Shown piece by piece: positions 16,099 through 24,387 of a DNA stretch of 44,478 bases; within the stretch, counting starts at the first letter, position 1; each line of letters starts with the position of its first letter. Origin of the DNA: Polyangiaceae bacterium (GTDB lineage: Bacteria; Myxococcota_A; Polyangia; Polyangiales; Polyangiaceae). The notes below the pieces were generated by a model that worked only from the letters and a program-made list of their open reading frames with translations, ran no database searches and was not told where the DNA came from. The stretch covers positions 1 through 44,478 of the forward strand of contig JAFGBI010000463.1 of assembly GCA_016933275.1 (NCBI GenBank), in the 5' to 3' direction. The position numbers were made by a program, and so were the translations under genes.

Positions 16099-16923
16099 AT
16101 GACGACGCTAGAGCGCAGAATCGGGATCCTCGGCGGAGGCAACATGGCCGCGGCGATTGTGCGCGGCCTCCTGGCGGCAGGGTGCGTCAGCGCTGGTGAG
16201 GTCCGCGTGACCGACGTTCGCACGGAGCGGCGTCAGGAGCTCGCACAGACCTTCGGGATCGATGCGAGCGCGGACAACCGCGAGGTCGCGCGCTGGAGCG
16301 AGGTCATCCTGCTGGCGGTGAAACCTCAGGTGGTAAAGGATCTGCTGGCAGACGTCGGTGCGGACCTCGGTCCCCACAAGGTCCTGTTGTCGATCGCTGC
16401 CGGCGTGCCCACGCGCGTGCTCGCGGCGGGCGTTGCCACCGGCACCCGAATCGTGCGCGCGATGCCGAACACGGCGGCCATGGCTCTCGCCGCCGCCACG
16501 GCGATCGCCCGCGGACCCGCGGCTACCGCGGAGGACATGGCGCTGGCGCGAAAGCTCTTCGAAGCGATCGGTCGCGTCGTGGAGGTGGAAGAGAAACTGA
16601 TCGACGCGGTCACCGGACTGTCAGGCTCGGGCCCAGCCTACGTGCTCCTCTTCATCGAGGCCCTAGCGGATGGCGGTGTCCGAGCGGGCTTGCCGCGTAG
16701 CCAAGCGTTGCTGCTCGCCGGGCAGACGGTGCTGGGTACGGCACAGCTCCTCCTTGCTACGGGCGACCACCCTGCGCTGCTCAAGGATCAGGTGACGAGC
16801 CCGGGCGGCACGACGATCGCAGGGCTGAACGAGCTCGAACGAGGGGCGGTACGCCATTCGGTGATGGCGGCGGTGGACGCCGCAACGCGTCGCGCCACCG
16901 AGCTCGGACGCGGGGCCGACTGA
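16099..16923 (+). CDS. proC: Pyrroline-5-carboxylate reductase ProC
   Basis: ProC reduces 1-pyrroline-5-carboxylate to L-proline with NAD(P)H, the last step of proline synthesis. The 274-residue protein has the Rossmann motif GILGGGNMAAAIVRG at the N-terminus, MPNTAA in the middle, and the signature GSGPAYVLLFIEALADGGV and TSPGGTTIAGL near the end. The ATG at 16099 is preceded by a GGAGAGAGCAGG purine-rich ribosome site, so the longer open frame upstream is not used. The length is typical. Confidence 0.96.
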   Translation: MTTLERRIGILGGGNMAAAIVRGLLAAGCVSAGEVRVTDVRTERRQELAQTFGIDASADNREVARWSEVILLAVKPQVVKDLLADVGADLGPHKVLLSIAAGVPTRVLAAGVATGTRIVRAMPNTAAMALAAATAIARGPAATAEDMALARKLFEAIGRVVEVEEKLIDAVTGLSGSGPAYVLLFIEALADGGVRAGLPRSQALLLAGQTVLGTAQLLLATGDHPALLKDQVTSPGGTTIAGLNELERGAVRHSVMAAVDAATRRATELGRGAD

Positions 16924-17277
16924 GACCGGAACCCTCCACCACCCCTGGTCCGACCCCAACGAGGATCCAAAAAAAAGTCCGCGCAGAGGGGCCGGGGGGG
17001 ACAGCCTCGCTCCACGCGGACAAGAGGGAGTTAGCAGACACCGTGCCAAAAAGCAAACCTGCGAAACCGCTAGGTTATGTTGCCTCGCTCAGGGACGCGT
17101 CGGGATGCGGTGCAACCATGCTTTCGAGCCTTGCAGGATTGAAAGGACCAAACGGCGCAACGCTTTGACATCCCGCCACCGAGAGCCACCGATCCCCTCG
17201 CTCCGGATGTGGGGAAGACCACACCCGGGCCGCCGATTCTGGTGGTTGGTCGCGCTTCAGGTGACCGGTTGGGGGCT
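16924..17277. other. Intergenic region between convergent proC and the propeller lipoprotein gene
   Basis: 354 bp holding the terminator-like hairpin at 16969-17021. Open frames in the rest lack recognisable protein sequence, and I see no RNA gene or repeat. Confidence 0.5.
16969..17021 (-). terminator. Rho-independent terminator for minus-strand transcription
   Basis: Read on the minus strand, GTCCGCG (17021-17015) pairs with CGCGGAC (16983-16977) and is followed at once by a run of eight T (16976-16969). The loop is long (31 bases) but GC-rich and can fold further. It lies 257 bp downstream of the stop of the minus-strand propeller lipoprotein gene. Confidence 0.55.
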
Positions 17278-20200
17278 CTATCCGCCGCAGCGCAGGAGCG
17301 TTTGCCGACCAGGCTGCTGCTCGTCCCGCGCGCTCATCGACACCGTGCGATGGGTCGGTGGTGCCGTAGAACCGGTCACGGGTGGAGAGGTGGCGTCCGC
17401 GGCGAGGGCATCGAGGCAGAGCCCGGTGGGGCTCGCGAGGATCCGAGCGTCGACGCGGCGGATTGGCCAGGACGTGTCGACACCATCGAGATCTATGTAC
17501 GGGGGGGTCGGGGGCGGGCCAACGAGGACCCAACCATCGTCGCCAACCTCGCAAGGCGCGGGAACCCTTCCGAGATCGCGGGGCTCTATCGCGAGGGGCG
17601 CGTCAATGGCCCCCGTCGCGATATCGATGGGGAAGACGTACCAGGACGTGTGAGCGCTCCGCATCCGGACGGCGCGCACCCACAGGCCGAGCGCGTCACC
17701 GCGCGCGTTTCGTACGAGCCAGGTCGTGTTGGCGCTGGAAGAACCGTCGCTCTTCGGGTAGTCGCCAACCACGGTGACGTGGTCGGAGGCCACTCGGTAG
17801 ACGCGGAAGGTCTCGCGATCGGCACCGAGATAGAAGCTACCACCGACCTTCACGGCGCCAGCGGCGACGCCCACACCCAGCGCGGCGGACTCCCGGATGC
17901 GCTGGATCGCCCGTCCCGCCTCCACCACGTAGAACTCCCGGCCCGACGGAGCGCTCGCGGACACCACCCCGCCGCGCCCACCGGGATCGAGCACCACCGC
18001 GAACTCCGGATTCGGGTTGCCATGAACGTTTTGACCGAAGACCTGCGCCGCCGTGACGACGTCGGGCCAGGGTGCCGGCGTGGGCGCGGTCGACCAAGTC
18101 GACCCCGTCGTGGCAAACGAGTCGCTGCCACGCACCACGAAGGTCCCATTGCGCAACCAATCCCCGCCTCTGGGACCCCACGCATAGGCGTGTAGGTCGG
18201 AGGAGACGAAGGATACCTCGGCATCGAACCCCACGTCGTTTGGGCCTAGCGTCGGGGCCGGCATACCCTCGAACGGCTGCCAATCCGTGGTCTCCACGGT
18301 GTCGGCGGTCAGGGTCGCTCGGCTGGCACCACGAGGCGACGTGACGCGAGGACGACGAATGGGCGTCTGGTTGAGGGCAGGAGGATTCCGGGTGCCCACG
18401 ACCGAGCACCGCATGAGCCAGCGGCCACCCTCGGATGGGGGAAACACGGCACCAGGGGGCGTTTCCGCTTCCCCTAGCCGATCGGGCTTCCCCTTCGGCC
18501 CCTGCCATCCCACGCGAACCCAGTCACCGATCGCACAGCCGAGGCTCGAACACCCCTGGTCACCCTGGTGGCTCTGAACGAGCGGATCGAGATCCAGTAC
18601 CGGATCGGCGTCCCGCCAAGCGAAGCCACCATTGGTCGTCTCGCGGAGCCGACCGCTCTGGTGTAGCGAGATCGCGAAGGCTCCGGCGATCGTGCTGCGG
18701 TCCAAGTCCTCCGCCAGCTCCCCGGGCCAGACCCGGCCGTTGGAGCCGATTCGCACGCCAACGAAGTGATTGGCCCCCGCCACCCACCCGGCGAGCTTCC
18801 CGTCGTGGGTCTCACGGAACCCGTCGAGCCACAGACCCCGGCGAAGGAGCGCGCGCCGTGCGTCCTTGAGCCTCGGGAGACGAAGGCTCACCTTCTCGGT
18901 GGTGCCATCGGGGACGACGAAGGCGACCTGCCCGGGATCGCCGAACCGTGGAGGTACCAGCACGGCGACCCTCCCGTCTCGGAGGGCGACGACCCGTTCG
19001 ACCCCGTGATCACCGCTGACGCGGAGCTCGCGCAGACTGCCGTCCATCCCCATGATGCAGTAGTCGCCATCCGCGGTATGGGACGCCTCCTTGGCGCAGG
19101 GACCGCGGATGGCAAGCGCGCCGGTGCCACCCGCAGCGACGAAACGAGGGGCCGAGAACGAGACCAGTTGGTCGAGCGAGAGCGGCGCCTGATACCGGTA
19201 CACGACGGTGCCGCGCTGATCGCTCGTGCAGACGAAGCCGAACCCCGCGCCCAGCGCCACCGCCTGACACAGCTCGCCGCGATCCACCGCGTCGCTGGCG
19301 CGGTCGAGCGTGGCTCCGTCGCGAAGGCGCACGCGAACGAGCGCGCCGCCGACGAGCACGATCGCCGTGTCGCGCGTGTCCGGCCACCCCCGGATCACGA
19401 CATCGCGCAGCGAGGGGGCTCTGCGCACCCTCGCCCTCGAGTCTGACTCTGGCTCTTCCCCGCTCCCCTCGGTCGGACCCGCCATCCGCACGACCCGTCC
19501 ATGGGGATCGACCGAGAAGGACCCCCCGCTCGTCCGAACGAGGATCCCCGCTTCACCGACGGTCGCGCTGTTGACGGTTCCCAACCCCAACGGGTGCCAG
19601 CTCGCCCCTGCATCGAAGGTCACCAGAGCGCCGCGATATGGCACGTCCGCTAGGCCAAGCCAGGCGTCGGCGAAGGCCAGGTTTCGCACACCCATGGTGG
19701 TGGGCAGGCTGCCGAGATCGAGCACCTTGCCCGTGATCGGGTCCAGTGCGACGGCCTCCCGCGCGCCCCGCGCCACCACGTACAGCCGATCGAATCCCGC
19801 GTGAACGGCCTCGGCGTCGAACCCCAGACGAGCAAGTGGACGCAGGGGTCCGGTCCAGGCCGTGGAGCGCCAGAGCAGGCTGTCCCCAGAGGACCGCGTG
19901 TGGAAGAGGTACCCGCGCCCGATCCGCTCCGGCAACTCGACGACGGCGATGTTCCCCTTTGGGAAGATGTCGCGCGCCCGCTCGAGAGCTCCGTTCGGGT
20001 GCCGCGTCACCCGGAGCCCCTGCAGGAGGTAGCGCTCGGTGCCATCGCGGTCGACGATCGCCGGCGTCGCCCCCACCCCGGGCAGGGCGAAGACCCGAGG
20101 CGGAGACAGCAACGGCACCGGCACCAACGCCGTGACCGCGCCTCGCGGACTCGCCGGCTTGACTTCGACGCCACGGCCACAACCCGCGGTCCCCAGTACC

Positions 20201-20295
20201 GTCGAAACCGCGAAAGCAACGAACACGCGCGCGCGGGGACGGTGACGCGTTCGCGAACGTCCTTCGGGATGCGAGCCAACGAGCGTGAGCGTCAC
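17278..20295 (-). CDS. Large predicted lipoprotein with beta-propeller (Asp-box-like) repeats
   Basis: A protein of about 1005 residues. A GTG at 20295 gives an Arg-rich N-terminus followed by RVFVAFAVSTVLGTAGC, a plausible lipoprotein signal peptide. The mature region is beta-rich with Gly/Asp turns. TFDAGASWHPL and ETTNGGFAW resemble the SxDxGxxW Asp-box of BNR/sialidase-type propellers, and a CSSLGC pair may form a disulphide. No enzymatic residues are recognisable. It is probably anchored to a membrane facing the periplasm or cell surface. It is divergent from thyX, and a terminator-like hairpin lies downstream. The start could be a little further in. Function unknown. Confidence 0.72.
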   Translation of the reverse strand: MTLTLVGSHPEGRSRTRHRPRARVFVAFAVSTVLGTAGCGRGVEVKPASPRGAVTALVPVPLLSPPRVFALPGVGATPAIVDRDGTERYLLQGLRVTRHPNGALERARDIFPKGNIAVVELPERIGRGYLFHTRSSGDSLLWRSTAWTGPLRPLARLGFDAEAVHAGFDRLYVVARGAREAVALDPITGKVLDLGSLPTTMGVRNLAFADAWLGLADVPYRGALVTFDAGASWHPLGLGTVNSATVGEAGILVRTSGGSFSVDPHGRVVRMAGPTEGSGEEPESDSRARVRRAPSLRDVVIRGWPDTRDTAIVLVGGALVRVRLRDGATLDRASDAVDRGELCQAVALGAGFGFVCTSDQRGTVVYRYQAPLSLDQLVSFSAPRFVAAGGTGALAIRGPCAKEASHTADGDYCIMGMDGSLRELRVSGDHGVERVVALRDGRVAVLVPPRFGDPGQVAFVVPDGTTEKVSLRLPRLKDARRALLRRGLWLDGFRETHDGKLAGWVAGANHFVGVRIGSNGRVWPGELAEDLDRSTIAGAFAISLHQSGRLRETTNGGFAWRDADPVLDLDPLVQSHQGDQGCSSLGCAIGDWVRVGWQGPKGKPDRLGEAETPPGAVFPPSEGGRWLMRCSVVGTRNPPALNQTPIRRPRVTSPRGASRATLTADTVETTDWQPFEGMPAPTLGPNDVGFDAEVSFVSSDLHAYAWGPRGGDWLRNGTFVVRGSDSFATTGSTWSTAPTPAPWPDVVTAAQVFGQNVHGNPNPEFAVVLDPGGRGGVVSASAPSGREFYVVEAGRAIQRIRESAALGVGVAAGAVKVGGSFYLGADRETFRVYRVASDHVTVVGDYPKSDGSSSANTTWLVRNARGDALGLWVRAVRMRSAHTSWYVFPIDIATGAIDAPLAIEPRDLGRVPAPCEVGDDGWVLVGPPPTPPYIDLDGVDTSWPIRRVDARILASPTGLCLDALAADATSPPVTGSTAPPTHRTVSMSARDEQQPGRQTLLRCGG

Positions 20296-20437
20296 GGCAC
20301 AGGAGCCTACCGAAGAAGGGCGTTTCCCTCCACCCTCCCGGGGCGTTTCGGCCAATAACGCGGCACCCCGAAGGGTGCGTGGCGGTGCCCGCGCACCCCT
20401 GCTAGATCCCGGCTTCCATCTCGACCGGGAGCGGCCA

Positions 20438-21451
20438 ATGACGGACATGACCAGCACCAGACGTCCGATCGCCGAAGGGGCAGAGCAGATCCTCGGCCTC
20501 TACTTCCCGGTCCTCGATCATGGCTTCGTCGCCCTCGTCGACTACATGGGCACCGACGCATGCATCGAGCGCGCTGCACGGGTGAGCTACGGCTTCGGGA
20601 CCCGGAAGACCACCGAAACTCGCGGCCTGCTTCGCTATCTTCGCCGGCACCTCCACACGACCCCGAGCGAGATGGTCGAGCTCAAGTTCCATTGCTGCAT
20701 GCCGATGTTCGTCGCCCGCCAATGGATCCGGCACCGCACCGCCAACGTGAACGAGTACAGCGGGCGGTACTCGCTGATGCCCATGCTCTTTTACACGCCT
20801 GCCGCCGAACAGCTCCAGACGCAAGCGAGCTCGAACCGCCAGGGGCGGAGCGGAGAGGTGCTGGCAGAGGAAGCGTATGCCGACGCGGTGAGGCGATGGA
20901 ACGAAGCCCGCGCGACAGCTCGGGAGACCTACGAGTGGCTGACCGGCCACGACGTGGCGCGTGAGCTCGCTCGGATCGATCTGCCGCTCAGTACGTACAC
21001 ACAATGGTACTGGAAGATCGACATGCACAACCTGATGCATTTTCTGCGGTTGCGCGTCGATGCTCATGCTCAATGGGAGATCCAGCAGTATGGCCGCGTG
21101 ATGGCGGGGATGCTGAAGCTCGCTGCGCCGTTGAGCTACGAGGCATGGATCGACTACGAGGTCTGCGGCGCCCATTTGAGCCGCGCGGAGCTCGCTCTCC
21201 TACGTCAGCTCCTGGTGGTGGACCGGAGCGGTGTCGCGGCGCGCGGTGGAGCCCGTGTGGAGACGGCCGTGACCGACACCGCAGAGCTGGCGAAGCTCGG
21301 CCTCTCGCGACGCGAACTCGAGGAGCTGGTCACCAAGCTCCTCGACGATTCGGTGCCGGATTTCACCCTGGATCCAGCCCAAGGTCTGCCCCCAAGCCAC
21401 TTCGAGCGGCGCTTCGCCGGCGCGGTACGGGAAGTTGACCATCCCGAGTGA
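20438..21451 (+). CDS. thyX: Flavin-dependent thymidylate synthase ThyX
   Basis: ThyX makes dTMP from dUMP using methylenetetrahydrofolate, FAD and NADPH. The 337-residue protein carries the ThyX signature RHRTANVNEYSGRYS (RHRx7S) after QWI. It is longer than the usual 220-260 residues, with an N-terminal stretch of about 30 residues and a C-terminal helical tail after AELALLRQLL. The ATG at 20438 is preceded by GGGAG; a longer open frame extends to 20285 but overlaps the divergent lipoprotein gene start. nadA follows after 30 bp and is probably in the same transcript. A classical ThyA is not present in this window. Confidence 0.95.
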   Translation: MTDMTSTRRPIAEGAEQILGLYFPVLDHGFVALVDYMGTDACIERAARVSYGFGTRKTTETRGLLRYLRRHLHTTPSEMVELKFHCCMPMFVARQWIRHRTANVNEYSGRYSLMPMLFYTPAAEQLQTQASSNRQGRSGEVLAEEAYADAVRRWNEARATARETYEWLTGHDVARELARIDLPLSTYTQWYWKIDMHNLMHFLRLRVDAHAQWEIQQYGRVMAGMLKLAAPLSYEAWIDYEVCGAHLSRAELALLRQLLVVDRSGVAARGGARVETAVTDTAELAKLGLSRRELEELVTKLLDDSVPDFTLDPAQGLPPSHFERRFAGAVREVDHPE

Positions 21452-21481
21452 CCGCCCCAGGTTCCTGGAAGGCTCTCGCTC

Positions 21482-22420
21482 ATGACCGCTGACCTGGCCA
21501 CCCTCGATCTCGATGCCGAAATCCTCCGCCTCAAGCAGGAGCGGAACGCGGTGCTTCTCGCGCACTACTACCAGGACGGGGAGCTCCAGGATCTCGCTGA
21601 CTTCGTCGGCGACTCCCTCCAGCTCGCTCAGGCCGCCAAGCGCACGGAGGCCGAGGTCATCCTCTTCGCCGGGGTCTACTTCATGGCCGAAACCGCGAAG
21701 ATCGTGAACCCCGATCGGGTCGTGGTCGTCCCCGACCTCGACGCCGGTTGCTCGCTCGCCGATGGATGCCCTGCCGACCGTTTTCGCACCTGGCGGGCCC
21801 GACACCCCGACGCGGTCGCGGTGAGCTACATCAACTGCTCGGCCGCGGTGAAGGCGGAGAGCGACATAATCTGCACGTCCAGCAACGCAGTGCGGGTGGT
21901 CGAGTCGATCCCGCGAGACCGCCAGGTCCTCTTCGCGCCGGACAGGAACCTCGGCCGCTACGTGGCCCAACGGACCCGCCGGGATCTCCTCCTCTGGCCG
22001 GGGAGCTGCGTCGTTCACGAGAGGTTCAGCTTGCAGAGGCTCACGGCTCTTGAGCACCAGCACCCCAAAGCGAAGGTCATCGCGCACCCGGAGTGCGAAG
22101 CCCCCATCCTCGAGCGCGCGGATTTCATCGGCTCGACCGCCGCCCTCCTCGACTACGTCGCGTCCTCGTCCGCCGAGGCCTTCGTCGTGCTGACTGAGAG
22201 CGGCATCCTCCACGAGATGCGCAAGCGCGCCCCCGCCAAGACCCTGATCCCAGGCCCACCAAACGGTCACTGCGCCTGCAGCGAGTGCGAGTACATGCGG
22301 CTCAATACGCCGGAGAAGGTGTACCTCGCGCTGCGCGATCTCGCACCCACCGTCGAGCTCGACCAGGTATTGCAGGAACGGGCACGCGTGCCGATGGAAA
22401 GGATGCTGGCGCTCGGCTGA
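21482..22420 (+). CDS. nadA: Quinolinate synthase NadA
   Basis: NadA condenses iminoaspartate with dihydroxyacetone phosphate to quinolinate in NAD synthesis, using a [4Fe-4S] cluster. The 312-residue protein has the expected HYYQDGELQDLADFVGDS motif, AGVYFMAETAK, and three widely spaced candidate cluster cysteines: in DAGCSLADGCP, in AHPECEAP and in GHCACSECEYM. The length and the ending are typical. It lies 30 bp after thyX. The partner nadB and the downstream nadC are not in the window. Confidence 0.96.
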   Translation: MTADLATLDLDAEILRLKQERNAVLLAHYYQDGELQDLADFVGDSLQLAQAAKRTEAEVILFAGVYFMAETAKIVNPDRVVVVPDLDAGCSLADGCPADRFRTWRARHPDAVAVSYINCSAAVKAESDIICTSSNAVRVVESIPRDRQVLFAPDRNLGRYVAQRTRRDLLLWPGSCVVHERFSLQRLTALEHQHPKAKVIAHPECEAPILERADFIGSTAALLDYVASSSAEAFVVLTESGILHEMRKRAPAKTLIPGPPNGHCACSECEYMRLNTPEKVYLALRDLAPTVELDQVLQERARVPMERMLALG

Positions 22421-22526
22421 GCCCGAAGTGCCGGTGCCTTCGGGCCGTGATCGCCGGCTGCCGGTTCGTCACCCGGTGGACGGGGTGGCACTCCGACGCC
22501 ACCGCTTCCGAGGGGCCGCACCCGAA

Positions 22527-22870
22527 TCAGTCGCCCAGGAGCTGAACGAAGAAGGGCGTGCCGCAAACGTCACGCTCAGCGCGGAAGGTGAGCTCGCCGG
22601 TCCGGGTGTCCACGCTGAAGACGGCGATATTGCTGGAATTCTGGTTGCCCACCACCAACACCGTCCCGGCCGCCGACAGCATGAAATGCCGCGGCACCGC
22701 GCCGCGCGAACTCTCGAACTCGACCGCGGCGAGCGCCCCGTCTTCCGGGTTCACCGAGAACACACCAAGGGAACCCTCCTCCGTGAAGGCCGCGTTGGTG
22801 CTGTAGCGATTCGAGACATAGACGAAGTCCCCGGACGGGGAGATCGCAATCTCGCAGGTGATGGAAACGG
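22527..22870 (-). pseudogene. C-terminal remnant of a lactonase-type (Pgl-like) seven-bladed propeller
   Basis: From about 22870 to the TGA at 22527 the minus strand encodes AISPSGDFVYVSNRYS, then GSLGVFSVNPEDGAL, RGAVPRHFMLSAAG and NQNSSNIAVFSVD, ending GTPFFVQLL. This is the C-terminal part of the 6-phosphogluconolactonase-like propeller family, normally about 350-400 residues. Only about 115 residues remain. Upstream the same frame merely runs antisense to the sigma factor gene and has no homology. The gene has lost roughly its first two thirds, probably by a deletion that brought the sigma factor gene next to it. Confidence 0.7.
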
Positions 22871-22925
22871 GTCGGGAGCACCACCAGGGGTTGGCCCCCG
22901 CCGATGGACGGGAAGCGCAAGACCG

Positions 22926-23423
22926 GTGACGAACCCGCGAGACCTCTATACGGTACACGTGGATTTCGTGTGGCGCTCCCTGAGGCGGCTCGGGGTGCCG
23001 GAGTCCGATGTGGCCGACTCGGCCCAAGAGGTTTTTCTCGTGGCGTTTCGCCGAATGGAGGAGTTCGAAGGCAGGGCCAAATGGTCAACCTGGCTCTACC
23101 GGATCTGCCTTCGGGTCGCTGCCGATCGACGCCGGCTCGCCCACGTCCGCCGCGAGATCCCCCATGAAGACGGAGATCTCGAGCTGCTCCTGCCACCCGT
23201 CCGCGACCAGCGCGCCGAGCTCGAGGTCCTCGACTTCGAGCAGCGCGCGGTCTTCACCCGGTTCGAGCTCGAAGGCTTCACTGGCCCAGAGATTGCGGAG
23301 CTGGTGGAGGTCCCGCTCGCCACGATCTACTCCCGTCTCCGCCTGGCACGGGCGGATTTCGCCCAACGCGCCCGCCGGATCCGCGCCCGCGAGCTTCGCT
23401 CCAGCCACGAGGTGAGCCGATGA
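22926..23423 (+). CDS. ECF-type RNA polymerase sigma factor
   Basis: A 165-residue protein with sigma region 2 (DSAQEVFLVAFRRMEEF, then KWSTWLYRICLRVAADRRR) and region 4 helix-turn-helix (FTGPEIAELVEVPLATIYSR). The best start is a GTG at 22926, preceded by a GGGAAG ribosome site at about 13 bases; upstream sequence in this frame is antisense to the lactonase remnant. Its stop overlaps the start of the next gene in ATGA, so the two are translationally coupled. This pairing resembles a sigma factor with a membrane-bound regulator. Confidence 0.92.
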   Translation: MTNPRDLYTVHVDFVWRSLRRLGVPESDVADSAQEVFLVAFRRMEEFEGRAKWSTWLYRICLRVAADRRRLAHVRREIPHEDGDLELLLPPVRDQRAELEVLDFEQRAVFTRFELEGFTGPEIAELVEVPLATIYSRLRLARADFAQRARRIRARELRSSHEVSR

Positions 23424-24253
23424 CCGATCCGCCACGCCTGATCGAAGACGACGAGGCCCTCGGCGAAGGTGCACGGCGGGTCCTGGACGCCGGCGTTCGA
23501 CTGAGGCCACCCCCAGGTGCCACGGATCGGCTGTGGACGTTGCTCCTGGCAACCCTCCCGCCCATCGTGCCCCCCCCGACGGGTGGGGGACCCAGCTCTC
23601 CGTTCGGTGGACCGGCTCCGGCTGGAAGCGGCTCGGTAGCCGGTTCAGCGGCCAATGGGGCGGGAGGTTCCGGTCTTGGGGGTGGCTTGGGCGCAGCCAG
23701 CCATCCCGGTGCAACGGTGGTGGCTGGGGGTGGGTTGGTCCTCTCCGCCACGACCTTGGGGAAGACCGCAGTGGTGGGGTTCTCGGTTGGCCTGACCTCG
23801 CTGTTTGTCGGCGGGCTCGGATCCCGCCTCGCCACCTCGGTGGCCCCGTCACGGGACGTCGCCTCCAGCACGACTCCGGCGGCCAAATCGGTGACCTTGG
23901 CCCAGCGTCCACGCCTCGCCGTGACAGGGGATGGGTTGGCGCATTCGCCCCCCGACGAGGCGACGCTCTCGCTCCCTTCTGCCACAAAGGATCGGCTCGC
24001 CCGAGAAGCGAGATTGGTCGAGACCGCGCGGGGGCTGTTGCGAGCGCGGGATCCAGCCGGGGCCCTCTCGCTGCTCAGGACCAACGCCGAAGCGTTCCCC
24101 CCGGGCGGGCTCGAGCAAGAACGGGCCGTGCTCGAGGTGGAGGCTCTCGTCGCCCTCGGCCACGGTGAGGAGGCCGAGGCGCGCGGCAAGACCATCCTCG
24201 AGCGGTACCCGCGCTCGCCTCACGCCGCCCGACTGCGCGAAGCGCTCCGCTGA
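23420..24253 (+). CDS. Membrane protein with C-terminal TPR-like region, coupled to the sigma factor
   Basis: A 277-residue protein overlapping the sigma factor gene by 4 bp. The N-terminal 60 residues are soluble, followed by a Pro/Gly/Ser-rich linker, one hydrophobic segment around residues 105-135 (LVLSATTLGKTAVVGFSVGL) and a C-terminal helical region ending TILERYPRSPHAARLREAL, typical of the last TPR of YbgF/BamD-like proteins. The layout suits a one-pass inner-membrane protein with a periplasmic TPR. By position it may act as an anti-sigma factor or co-regulator, but no zinc-binding anti-sigma motif is visible. Confidence 0.7.
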   Translation: MTDPPRLIEDDEALGEGARRVLDAGVRLRPPPGATDRLWTLLLATLPPIVPPPTGGGPSSPFGGPAPAGSGSVAGSAANGAGGSGLGGGLGAASHPGATVVAGGGLVLSATTLGKTAVVGFSVGLTSLFVGGLGSRLATSVAPSRDVASSTTPAAKSVTLAQRPRLAVTGDGLAHSPPDEATLSLPSATKDRLAREARLVETARGLLRARDPAGALSLLRTNAEAFPPGGLEQERAVLEVEALVALGHGEEAEARGKTILERYPRSPHAARLREALR

Positions 24254-24387
24254 GCGACCCCCCGCACTGACGTGCCCTGGAGGGCAGAGAAGCTGCGCGG
24301 CGCTTTGCGGAACCGGGTGACGAATGCCACGCTGGCGGGCCGCACGACGGAGGCCCTCCGGACGCGCGGCCCGGCGAAGGAAGCACG

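Noticed and set aside
17075..17554. 159-residue minus-strand open frame downstream of the propeller lipoprotein
   Set aside because: Overlaps the lipoprotein's 3' end in another frame and is low complexity with no motif.
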